Source of the DNA: JAQVEM01 sp964595565
Lineage (GTDB): Bacteria; Actinomycetota; Humimicrobiia; Humimicrobiales; Humimicrobiaceae
Reading direction: 5' to 3'
DNA length: 33,304 nt
Assembly: GCA_964595565.1 (NCBI GenBank)
Contig: CAZQQX010000020.1
Coordinates: forward strand, 1 to 33,304
Each line of letters begins with the position of its first letter. The stretch's first letter is position 1. The position numbers were made by a program, and so were the translations under genes. Below the pieces are notes generated by a model. It was not told where the DNA came from. It searched no databases and worked only from the letters and a program-made list of their open reading frames with translations. Of the stretch, positions 16,499-24,394 are shown piece after piece.

Positions 16499-16593
16499 AA
16501 TGATATAAAAAGCCTGATACATGTTGATAAATTCAAATATTTAAAATACAATTTTTAGAGTTACAAACCATATATTTTTATGTTGTTTATTTT

Positions 16594-16610
16594 TATAATT
16601 AACTTATCAT
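16594..16610 (+). promoter_or_regulatory. -10-like hexamers before the GT2 gene
   Basis: TATAAT (16594-16599) and TATCAT (16605-16610) lie 21 and 10 bases before the ATG at 16621. There is no Shine-Dalgarno, and an in-frame TAA at 16600-16602 fixes the start. Use of the second hexamer would give a nearly leaderless transcript. Confidence 0.3.
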
Positions 16611-16620
16611 TAATTTAAAA

Positions 16621-17367
16621 ATGTTGGGAAACAAAAAAATAATCGTAGTAATGCCTGCTTATAATGCAGCCAGAACCCTTATTCAAACCTATAGCGATAT
16701 ACCCGGGGATATAGTTGACGAAATAATTCTAACCGATGACTACTCAAGAGATGAAACTGTTGAAGTTGCCAAGAAACTGGGGATTAAAACTATATTACAA
16801 CACAAAGAAAACAGAGGATACGGCGCCAATCAAAAAACCTGCTACAACGAAGCCTTAAAAAGAAATCCTGATATTATAATAATGCTCCATCCAGATTATC
16901 AATACACCCCAAAGTTAATAAAAGCAATGGCTTCTATAATTGAATCCGGAGAATATGATGTAGTTTTAGCTTCCAGAATTCTGGGCAGGGGAGCTCTTAA
17001 AGGAGGAATGCCATTATATAAGTATATAGCCAACCGTTTATTAACCCTTATAGAAAATATTATTCTGGGGTACAAGTTAACAGAATATCACACCGGATAC
17101 AGAGCTTTTTCTTCAGAAGTACTGAGAAATATACCCTTTATGAAAAATTCCGATGGTTTCGTTTTTGATAATGAGATTTTAGCGCAAATTATTTATTTTA
17201 ATTTTAGAATTGCAGAAATCTCATGCCCCACAAAATATTTCAGGGATGCCTCTTCGATTAACTTCCCCAGTAGCATAAAATATGGCATAGGAGTTTTAGA
17301 TACCAGTTTTAAATTTCTGTTTCATAGATTAAAAATTAAAAAATACGAAATCTTTCTAAAAGATTAA
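16621..17367 (+). CDS. GT2 polyprenyl-phosphate sugar synthase-like protein (no membrane helices)
   Basis: 248 residues, a compact GT-A domain of the DPM1/DPG-synthase group. Motifs in order: VVMPAYNAARTL (9-20), EIILTDDYSRDETVEVAKK (34-52), then MLHPDYQYTPKLI in the metal-site position, where most relatives have DXD but this subgroup reads H-P-D-Y-Q-Y. TGYRAFSSEVL and NSDGFVFDNEI follow. There are no C-terminal helices. The YfhO-like membrane protein begins 15 bases after its stop, so the pair resembles a donor-maker plus membrane-transferase module such as CsbB-YfhO of Bacillus. It probably loads polyprenyl phosphate with a sugar used by that protein. The sugar itself is not readable. The start is fixed by an upstream stop. 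Confidence 0.87.
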   Translation: MLGNKKIIVVMPAYNAARTLIQTYSDIPGDIVDEIILTDDYSRDETVEVAKKLGIKTILQHKENRGYGANQKTCYNEALKRNPDIIIMLHPDYQYTPKLIKAMASIIESGEYDVVLASRILGRGALKGGMPLYKYIANRLLTLIENIILGYKLTEYHTGYRAFSSEVLRNIPFMKNSDGFVFDNEILAQIIYFNFRIAEISCPTKYFRDASSINFPSSIKYGIGVLDTSFKFLFHRLKIKKYEIFLKD

Positions 17368-17382
17368 AAGGTCTACTGTTAT

Positions 17383-20205
17383 ATGACAGCGGTAAATTTC
17401 ATAAAAAAAAATAAAATAAATATTTTAATTATTATTATCTTCTTAATTCTCCCTCTTATTTTCTTTAGAGACACCTTAAGATTAAATAACATTATATTCG
17501 GCTCAGAAGACTCAATAAGATATTATATATCAGTAAGAACATTAATAATTGAATCTCTAAAAAACTTTGAGTTACCCCTGTGGAATAAATATATATTTAA
17601 TGGTTTTCCGCTCCTGGCAAGCCCGGATATATACACACTTTACCCTCCAGCATTAATTCTTGACTTGATATTCCCGGTACAACTTTCCTACAACATTCTG
17701 GTGCTACTGCAATATTCACTTTCCGGATTATTCATGTATTTATTTTTAAGAGAACTTAAATTAAATAAAATTGCCTGCCTGGCCGGAGGAATAATATTCA
17801 TGTTTTCAGGTAATATGATAAGCCATAGAAGTTTATCGGTTTATCTTAATGTTTTTACCTGGGCTCCTTTAATTTTATATTTTTTAGAGAAATTCAGGAA
17901 AAATAAAAAGATTATCTATGTACTGGCCGCAACGATTTTTTACTCAATATCTTTTTTTGGCGGCGCACAGCAACTATTCTTTTATATGAGCTTTGTGATT
18001 TTTACCTATATCATATATTACGCATTTATCCATAATAATCAGAGAAACTTCCATCTTTTATGGTCATTAATTATGTTTATAATTTTCATACCAATATCCC
18101 TTGTCCAGATAATCCCTACATTAGAATTAGTCAATTTCAGTTATTTCAGGGGCACTACAAATTATGACTATATGGTAATAGATTCTTACGATGCAAAATT
18201 GTTACCTTCACTAATTTTCCCCTATATCTTCGGCTGTAAACATCCCTCTTTATCTGGTATTCCGGGTGTTTTGCGCTGGTTTGGAAATGGTGATAGCGTT
18301 AATATGATTAGATATTTTGGAATTATTACCATACCCTTATTTATAACAGGGACCTTTAAGAAATATAAGAAAAGCCTTTTCTGGATTTTTATATTCGCAT
18401 TATCGTTTTTATTAGTATTTGGAGAATATAACCCTATTTACAAAGCTTTATATTACATCCCAATCATTAACAAATTTAAAATACCAACCAGAATCTTTTT
18501 TATCACCGGATTTGCTTTTTCAATTATTTCTGCATACGGCTTTGACTTTATAATCGCAAACAAAATAAAAAAAATAAGAAAAATTGTTAAAGTTTCAATT
18601 ATATTTCTCAGCTTTATATTTTCCGGTTTTCTCATCTTTTATGTTTCACTCAGATATACAAATCTCCAGGAGCATATCATCAATTTTTATAAAACCTCAG
18701 TTAATGTCAATTTACTGAAAGAGAGTATTATATTAAGCAATTACTCAATTTACATGCCCTTAATTTTAATTCTACTGAGCATAATATTTCTTATTATCCT
18801 ATTAAAGGTAAAAAATAAAGCCACATATTGCATACTAATGGTATTTATCTTTTTGGACCTGTTTTCCATGGGACATTTTGATGAATTAAATAGAGAAAAT
18901 ATATATTTCTCAAATATAAGAAACGAAGAGTTTGAATACATACACAGCCCGGAAAATGAATACAGAATTCTGGTTTTAGAAGAATCAGAAGAAAAACAGA
19001 TATTCCAACCAGATAAAAATGTATATTATAAAATTGATTATTTCTCGGGCTATGACCCTCTGATAACCAGAGATTTTATAAGAGTAGCAAATCTATCTAA
19101 TGCAACTTATGGGCTAATCCACGAAGAAGACGGGATAAAGCTGTTACAAAACAATAACATCCTATCAATTCTTAACACAAGATATATTGTACTGCCGGGA
19201 AAAAAGGACCCGGAACTTTTTTTAAGCTCCGTAAGTTCCTATATTAAAGATAAAGACATTTTAACCGAAAGAGATTTTCATAAAAACGCTGAATTAAATA
19301 ATTCCATAATTACAGGAAAAACACTTACTCTATCAGAAGAAGAGAACAAACCCAAGTTATATCAAAAAGAAGTTAAAATAAAAAGCAACTCGCTGTATCT
19401 TATAAGTTTCAATATAAAAAGAATCAAAGAGCTGGATAACTTTATACACATTGATTTTTCAGGAGAGAATTACAATAATGCCGAGCAGGAATTTATAATA
19501 AATCCATCTGACATTACCGGTAGTTACCAGGAAGTAGAAAAAATGATAGAGTCTTCAGAAGTTCCGGAAAATGAACAAATATATTTCAGGATTTTCACTA
19601 ATTCAAAAGGTGGGGTTAAGATTAGTGACCTTAATATATGCGAAATTACCGGATATCAAAATTATTCTATAAAATATTCTGACGAAGATATTTTAATATT
19701 AGAGAATAATAACTACTTACCGAGATTTTATTTTGTTGAAAATTTAATTTCATCAGATAACCAGGATGAAATCATTAATAAATTATGGGATAGAGGTATT
19801 TATAGTAAAGATGACACATTAAAATATGATACATCAGCCTATATAGAAGGCATAAACCAGAATCTCAGTCTCGCTCAAATAGGAGCGGGCGATAAAATAA
19901 AAATAAATGAGTATGGCAATAATAAAGTTACACTTAGCGTATCTTCTGAAAACGATTCTTTTCTGGTCTTTTCTGATTCATATTATCCAGGATGGAAGGC
20001 TTACATTAATGGAAAAGAAACCAGGGTTTATAGAGTTAATGGAATAGCCAAAGGTATTTTTGTACCCGCAGGTGATAATATTATAAAATTTGTTTACTTC
20101 CCGATAAAGATCCTGGCTCTTCTTATTCTCAGCATTATTAGTTTTATTAGCGTCCTGGTAATTATCTTATTTTTGCACCTTAAAAATAAAAGAAGTGAAA
20201 TTTAA
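17383..20205 (+). CDS. YfhO-like GT-C membrane protein with inserted beta-sandwich module
   Basis: 940 residues. Early motifs are characteristic of the YfhO family: LPLWNKYIFNGFPLLASPDI (64-83) and TLYPPALIL. About a dozen helices run to residue 490, then a large outside region, then the C-terminal signature YYPGWKAYINGKETRVYRVN (867-886), VPAGDNIIKFVYFP and a last helix (908-932). Between residues 640 and 758 lies a distinct module with YLISFNIKRIKELDNFIHI and EQIYFRIFTNSKGG. It matches the C-terminal part of the protein at 32464-33304. YfhO proteins are thought to transfer polyprenyl-phosphate sugars to external acceptors, as with CsbB in Bacillus subtilis. The inserted module may bind glycan; that is inference. 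AAAAGG 11 bases before the ATG is a modest ribosome site. Confidence 0.85.
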   Translation: MTAVNFIKKNKINILIIIIFLILPLIFFRDTLRLNNIIFGSEDSIRYYISVRTLIIESLKNFELPLWNKYIFNGFPLLASPDIYTLYPPALILDLIFPVQLSYNILVLLQYSLSGLFMYLFLRELKLNKIACLAGGIIFMFSGNMISHRSLSVYLNVFTWAPLILYFLEKFRKNKKIIYVLAATIFYSISFFGGAQQLFFYMSFVIFTYIIYYAFIHNNQRNFHLLWSLIMFIIFIPISLVQIIPTLELVNFSYFRGTTNYDYMVIDSYDAKLLPSLIFPYIFGCKHPSLSGIPGVLRWFGNGDSVNMIRYFGIITIPLFITGTFKKYKKSLFWIFIFALSFLLVFGEYNPIYKALYYIPIINKFKIPTRIFFITGFAFSIISAYGFDFIIANKIKKIRKIVKVSIIFLSFIFSGFLIFYVSLRYTNLQEHIINFYKTSVNVNLLKESIILSNYSIYMPLILILLSIIFLIILLKVKNKATYCILMVFIFLDLFSMGHFDELNRENIYFSNIRNEEFEYIHSPENEYRILVLEESEEKQIFQPDKNVYYKIDYFSGYDPLITRDFIRVANLSNATYGLIHEEDGIKLLQNNNILSILNTRYIVLPGKKDPELFLSSVSSYIKDKDILTERDFHKNAELNNSIITGKTLTLSEEENKPKLYQKEVKIKSNSLYLISFNIKRIKELDNFIHIDFSGENYNNAEQEFIINPSDITGSYQEVEKMIESSEVPENEQIYFRIFTNSKGGVKISDLNICEITGYQNYSIKYSDEDILILENNNYLPRFYFVENLISSDNQDEIINKLWDRGIYSKDDTLKYDTSAYIEGINQNLSLAQIGAGDKIKINEYGNNKVTLSVSSENDSFLVFSDSYYPGWKAYINGKETRVYRVNGIAKGIFVPAGDNIIKFVYFPIKILALLILSIISFISVLVIILFLHLKNKRSEI

Positions 20206-20218
20206 AAAAACTTTTTAA
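20202..20218. terminator. Weak bidirectional terminator between convergent genes
   Basis: TTAAAAA and TTTTTAA flank a three-base loop and overlap the stop codon of the YfhO-like gene. The stem is all A-T. Its position between convergent operons, with the FAD oxidoreductase gene ending at 20232, suits a shared terminator, but support is limited. Confidence 0.25.
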
Positions 20219-20231
20219 CCAATCGCTAATA

Positions 20232-21617
20232 TTATCTACTACCCTCAAGGCTTATGTGTATCTTCTCCGCAGCTTCAAAACCCATCTGCATAGCAACATG
20301 ACCATTTATGTAGTTAAATCTTCCCTGTCTGCCTGCAGTTTCAAAATTCTCCATGCTTCCGATATAATTCAATAAATTATTTAGATGCTTTTCATAACCA
20401 AGCCTGTATACAGGATAACCGTACTCATATCTGTAGACATTCATATCCAGAATTTCTTCTTTTTTTACGATATCTTCCCTTAAAAGGTCCTTTAATACCA
20501 TTTCCCTGCAGTATTCATCATCGCTCCACCACCTGTCTTTTTTGCTGCTGCTAATTTCAGCAACCAGTATGGTGGTATCAGGAGTAATGGTATCATGGCT
20601 GAAATATGAAGAATCATAAATACGGTTAAAAGCATGTTCCCTGAAATACATAAAAGATACCGGGAGAACCTTAGGTCTTTTTACCAGAACTCCTACAAAC
20701 ACAAGTGACCTGAATTCAAGTGACTCCGCAGACTCCTTTATTTTGTTATCAACCGGAGGGTAAATCATTAAAATAGCCTTATTTATGGGGATGGTATTTA
20801 TAAGGGCATCAACTCTATAGTCATGGGATTTTCCTGAATTTACGGTAATCTCTTTTACCCTTTTATTATTAATACTAATCTTGACCACCTCTGAATTAAG
20901 GTTTATCTTCCCCCCATTTTTCTCGATACTTTCTACCATTTTGTTAATTATTCCCCTGTATCCTATCCTGGTAGTAAAAAGCTGCCCGTCTACGTTCTCC
21001 ACAAAATGATTGGTTGACCTTCGGGGAAATTTTGCCCTTATTGGAGATATTATTTTGTTTAAGAATATGCTGCCGGTAATCCGGGGTATCCTTTCCATGG
21101 CAAATTCAGGTGAAAATTTATCGGGGTATATCCCCCACACATGATAAATATAATTTTTAAAAAACAGTTCATAAAGAACATCACCGTAATACTTTAAAAG
21201 CAATGTTTCTGAGTTTTCCACTGCCGGTTTCTTAAACATCCTTTTAATATTATTTTTAACCAGGCTTATAGCAGCATTAAAAACCATTTTTTTGGGTAAT
21301 TTCTTTAAAACTTCAAATATAGACAGAGGATAGGTAAAATATTCGTTCATAAATTTAATAAGGATGGTTCTTTTAAAATCAATAAGCTCGCTTCCGGCTA
21401 TATTTTTTATCTCGTTTAGAATATTTGGATTATTGGTATGAAAAAAATGAGGCCCGAATTCATACATATTCCCGCCAATAATTTTTCCTGAAGCCAGCCC
21501 TCCGCAATTATCCCCTGCTTCAAAAATACTTACATCATAGTTTTTCCTTGCAAGACACATCCCTGCAGCCAGGCCTGCAATACCTCCACCGATTATGGCA
21601 ACTTTCTTCCCTGACAA
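20232..21617 (-). CDS. FAD/NAD(P)-dependent oxidoreductase (protoporphyrinogen-oxidase / UDP-galactopyranose-mutase-like)
   Basis: 461 residues. The N-terminal FAD-binding motif is VAIIGGGIAGLAAGMCLAR (6-24), with SIFEAGDNCGGLASG following, then YEFGPHFFHTNNP. This FGPH-FHT pattern is shared by UDP-galactopyranose mutase and related FAD proteins of polysaccharide loci. The C-terminus ends with AGRQGRFNYINGHVAMQMGFEAA, the FAD-contacting helix. The sequence does not look like a classical Glf (it is longer and lacks motifs I know), so a Glf-like mutase is possible but unproved. The start is TTG with AAGGAG five bases upstream. It is last in the ten-gene minus operon, 31 bases after the aminotransferase. 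It acts in the cytoplasm on an unidentified, probably nucleotide-sugar, substrate. Confidence 0.8.
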   Translation of the reverse strand: MSGKKVAIIGGGIAGLAAGMCLARKNYDVSIFEAGDNCGGLASGKIIGGNMYEFGPHFFHTNNPNILNEIKNIAGSELIDFKRTILIKFMNEYFTYPLSIFEVLKKLPKKMVFNAAISLVKNNIKRMFKKPAVENSETLLLKYYGDVLYELFFKNYIYHVWGIYPDKFSPEFAMERIPRITGSIFLNKIISPIRAKFPRRSTNHFVENVDGQLFTTRIGYRGIINKMVESIEKNGGKINLNSEVVKISINNKRVKEITVNSGKSHDYRVDALINTIPINKAILMIYPPVDNKIKESAESLEFRSLVFVGVLVKRPKVLPVSFMYFREHAFNRIYDSSYFSHDTITPDTTILVAEISSSKKDRWWSDDEYCREMVLKDLLREDIVKKEEILDMNVYRYEYGYPVYRLGYEKHLNNLLNYIGSMENFETAGRQGRFNYINGHVAMQMGFEAAEKIHISLEGSR

Positions 21618-21648
21618 ACTGTCTCCTTAAAATAGATTTTAAAATTAA

Positions 21649-22767
21649 TCATAAATTATTTTCTCTGCCGAATTCCTTAATTGTTTTTATTATGTATGCT
21701 ATATCATCCTCGCTTAATCTCGGGTGCAGGGGTATATTAAGGCCAATCTCGTTTAGCAGTTCGGAATTCTTTAACTTAAGATGGGTTGAGTTATAAATAG
21801 GAATCATATGAAGAGGCTGATACCTTAAGGTGGTATAAATTCCTTTCTGGTAGAGATAGCTGGCAAGGTCATCCCTCCTGTCATTATTGAGCCTTATAAA
21901 GTAGCTAAAATAAGAATGCTGCTCACCTTTCTCTGCATCCATTGGTGTTTTAAGCCATCCTACCTTCCCAAATTCATCCTGATATATATCCCATATGTAT
22001 TTTCTGTATTCCTGAAATTTATCAAGCTTCTCCAGTTGGGCCAGCCCAATAGAGGCACTTATATCATCGGGGAGCATTTTGGGGAAGAAATCAACCACAT
22101 TATATTCCCACCACCTATTCTTTGTAGCAGAAGCTTCAAATCCTGACTTCTCAATACCGCAGTATCTCAGAGCTCTTGCCTTCTTTACTGTCTCCGGATT
22201 TTTTGAGGTTACACCGCCGGCCTCGCCTATAGCCAGGTTCTTAACCCCATCAAAGCTGTAAAACCCTACATCCCCTATAGAGCCGCAGTATTTATCTCCT
22301 ATCTTTGAATCTACCGCATGGGCGGCATCTTCTATAACAGGAAAGCCCAGTTCCAGTATATCACCCATCTTTACCGGCTTGCCTGCATAGTGCACCACCA
22401 TTATGGCTCTGGTCTTATCAGTTATGCCGGCAGCAATATGCTCAGCAGTAACATTCTGGGAATCAAAATCAACATCCACGAACACCGGCCTGCAGTTATT
22501 AAGTATTATAGCCGAGGCACATGAAATCCAGGTAAATGAAGGTAAAATGATTTCAGAACCGGCGGGAAGGTTTAGTAACTTTACTGACATCTGTATGCTG
22601 TTAGACCCGCTATCAAGCAAAACAAAATCTTTTAGATTTAATCTTTTCGCAAATCTCTCTTCAAATAGTTTTGTTTTTGGACCGATGCCTATCCACTGAT
22701 TTTCGATACTGGTGCGTATCTCCTCAAGTTCTTCCTCCCCTACTTTAGAACCGAAAACTGAAATCAT
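21649..22767 (-). CDS. DegT/DnrJ/EryC1-family PLP-dependent sugar aminotransferase
   Basis: 372 residues, standard length. PLP-site motifs are LDSGSNSIQM (51-60), ILPSFTWISCASAI (74-87), VIEDAAHAVDSKIGDKYCG (144-162) and FYSFDGVKNLAIGEAGGV with the Schiff-base lysine at Lys176. These are the hallmarks of nucleotide-sugar aminotransferases that convert a keto-sugar to an amino-sugar. GGGAGG eight bases before the ATG is the strongest ribosome site in the operon. A GNAT acetyltransferase gene lies 21 bases upstream, so the two probably make an N-acylated amino-deoxy sugar. No 4,6-dehydratase or ketoisomerase for the keto precursor is seen in the window, so the regiochemistry is open. Confidence 0.9.
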   Translation of the reverse strand: MISVFGSKVGEEELEEIRTSIENQWIGIGPKTKLFEERFAKRLNLKDFVLLDSGSNSIQMSVKLLNLPAGSEIILPSFTWISCASAIILNNCRPVFVDVDFDSQNVTAEHIAAGITDKTRAIMVVHYAGKPVKMGDILELGFPVIEDAAHAVDSKIGDKYCGSIGDVGFYSFDGVKNLAIGEAGGVTSKNPETVKKARALRYCGIEKSGFEASATKNRWWEYNVVDFFPKMLPDDISASIGLAQLEKLDKFQEYRKYIWDIYQDEFGKVGWLKTPMDAEKGEQHSYFSYFIRLNNDRRDDLASYLYQKGIYTTLRYQPLHMIPIYNSTHLKLKNSELLNEIGLNIPLHPRLSEDDIAYIIKTIKEFGRENNL

Positions 22768-22788
22768 ATCAAAACCTCCCGGTTAGTA

Positions 22789-23310
22789 TTAATTAACTTC
22801 AAGATTATATTTTAAATAAGCAAATTTGTTAATGTTTAATTTCATGGGTATATAGTCTTCCTTTATTTCTTTCTCTTCAAAACCATTGTTTACATACCAA
22901 AGTCTTGCCTTACTATTTTCCGGTAGAACCATAAGAGTAACCTCCTCATGGTAGTTATCCAGAATATAACTGCACATTAGCCTCAAAGCTCTGCCCATTA
23001 TACCCCTGCCGCCAAATTTTTTATCGCCTAAAATTACATTATATATATCAATAGAATTATTCATAAATCTGAACCCAATGCATCCAACCCCGGTGCCTTT
23101 AAACTCCACTACAAAAATATTTTCTTTTTCATTATCAAGGTAAGACTGGAACCATTCTATCTGCTGCCGCGGCTTTATTATCCCCTTATAAAAGAAATGC
23201 TGGCGGTTTTCATTCCTCCACTTTCTTATCAGCTCTATATCCTTTTTCTCGATTCCCCCGAGTATCAGATCACCTACTTCGGAAATAATTTTTATATTCT
23301 TTTCAGTCAT
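22789..23310 (-). CDS. GNAT-family N-acetyltransferase, probably acting on an amino sugar
   Basis: 173 residues, the usual size for a single GNAT domain. It has the IRKWRNENRQHFFYKG opening (28-43) found in acetyltransferases of polysaccharide clusters. A central strand leads into the acetyl-CoA loop GDKKFGGRGIMGRAL, and VLPENSKARLWYVNNGFEE is motif B. Adjacent to the DegT aminotransferase, it probably acetylates the amino group that enzyme installs, as PseH and similar enzymes do in their pathways. AAGGG six bases before the ATG supports the start, and the gene overlaps the upstream GT4 by eight bases. Substrate is inferred from context only. Confidence 0.85.
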   Translation of the reverse strand: MTEKNIKIISEVGDLILGGIEKKDIELIRKWRNENRQHFFYKGIIKPRQQIEWFQSYLDNEKENIFVVEFKGTGVGCIGFRFMNNSIDIYNVILGDKKFGGRGIMGRALRLMCSYILDNYHEEVTLMVLPENSKARLWYVNNGFEEKEIKEDYIPMKLNINKFAYLKYNLEVN

Positions 23311-24394
23311 CTAAACCCTTAATTCTCCTGATTAAGTTTTTTAACTTCCATAATACGACCTCTATTGATTGAAAAAATAATTCCTTTATAAAGATTGCAG
23401 CAAACCTCATGCGTCTCCTGCCTGTATTAAGCTGATTTTTTTTCTTAAGTAAAGTTAAAAATATATTCTCATACTCCCTGCACATAAGTTCTGAATTATA
23501 GGGATATTCTTTCATCCTATCAAGATAGCAGTCATATTTTTCTATCAGCTCCTCGAGTTTACTCTCAACATCATCTACTCCTTCAAACATTACCCCGAAG
23601 CCTCTGCAGTATTCAGGGAGCGCTCCGCTGTTCCTGTAAAGAACTGGCAGCCCGCACATTGCTCCCTCTATATGATGCATTCCTGCAGGCTCGTTAACAG
23701 AGCCGGTTACATAAATATGATTCCTTTTAAGTTCCCCCGCAAGTTCCTTTCCCGAAAGAGGTTTAACTACTTTTATATTTTTATAATTAATATTATCCGG
23801 AATTCTTCCTATATAAGTTAACTGGATTTTAATATTTCTTAGCGAATCAAGAGCAGCAAGCTTCTGGTAAACATCAAAACCCTTATTAAAGCTGTAGCCC
23901 CAGTGGTGGGTAACAAGTCTTAGAGGAGATTTCTTATCCCATCTCATCAAACCCGCACGGTTAAAAATCATACCGTCTGCGCCATTTTTTACCACTGAAG
24001 ATTCTTTATTTTTAAACCAGCCCTTACTTATAAAAAGCCCCCTTAAGAAACCGCTTATGAATATGGTATAATCTGAGACCTTATTGGCTCTCATTAAATA
24101 CCTGTTTACCCCTCTTGTTCCCTTTCTCTCGTCACATTCATTTATCCTGTGTACCAAAATGGTATCAGGCTTTTTTACTAGATACTTTGATATATGCTTC
24201 TGGTTATAAGCTCCGGTTTCCGAGGTTATGCGCGGCTCGGTTAAAACTATTATATCAATATCACTGTCACGAAGACCTGAAACCACTTCCCAGCCCTTTT
24301 TCTTTAAATACCCGGAAAGGCTTATGGCAAACTGGTTCCCACCTCCCCAGGGACCTTTTATTATATTTGACCCTATGGAAATCTTATAGCTCAC
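23303..24394 (-). CDS. GT4-like (GT-B fold) glycosyltransferase
   Basis: 363 residues. The N-terminal glycine loop is IIKGPWGGGNQFAISL (11-26). The nucleotide-sugar domain has RLVTHHWGYSFNKGFD (159-174) and a full EX7E pair, Glu235 and Glu243, in VNEPAGMHHIEGA, followed by CGLPVLYRNSGALPEYC. The last 45 residues form a basic amphipathic tail (RRRMRFAAIFIKELFFQS) that may attach the enzyme to the membrane. Initiation is at GTG, 11 bases inside the end of the polymerase gene, with GAGG nine bases upstream. The enzyme is cytoplasmic and its acceptor unknown. Confidence 0.85.
   Translation of the reverse strand: MSYKISIGSNIIKGPWGGGNQFAISLSGYLKKKGWEVVSGLRDSDIDIIVLTEPRITSETGAYNQKHISKYLVKKPDTILVHRINECDERKGTRGVNRYLMRANKVSDYTIFISGFLRGLFISKGWFKNKESSVVKNGADGMIFNRAGLMRWDKKSPLRLVTHHWGYSFNKGFDVYQKLAALDSLRNIKIQLTYIGRIPDNINYKNIKVVKPLSGKELAGELKRNHIYVTGSVNEPAGMHHIEGAMCGLPVLYRNSGALPEYCRGFGVMFEGVDDVESKLEELIEKYDCYLDRMKEYPYNSELMCREYENIFLTLLKKKNQLNTGRRRMRFAAIFIKELFFQSIEVVLWKLKNLIRRIKGLDD

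Larger units (their letters stand above)
16264..16620. other. Divergent intergenic region with no visible gene
   Basis: A 357-base AT-rich spacer between the minus-strand GT-C paralogue B and the plus-strand GT2. I find no coding frame with recognisable content. It contains the hairpin at 16477-16498 and two -10-like hexamers near the GT2 start. Confidence 0.6.

Noticed and set aside
22079..22699. Several plus-strand open frames opposite the aminotransferase gene
   Set aside because: They overlap the DegT-family gene, whose PLP motifs are intact, and contain no recognisable domain.
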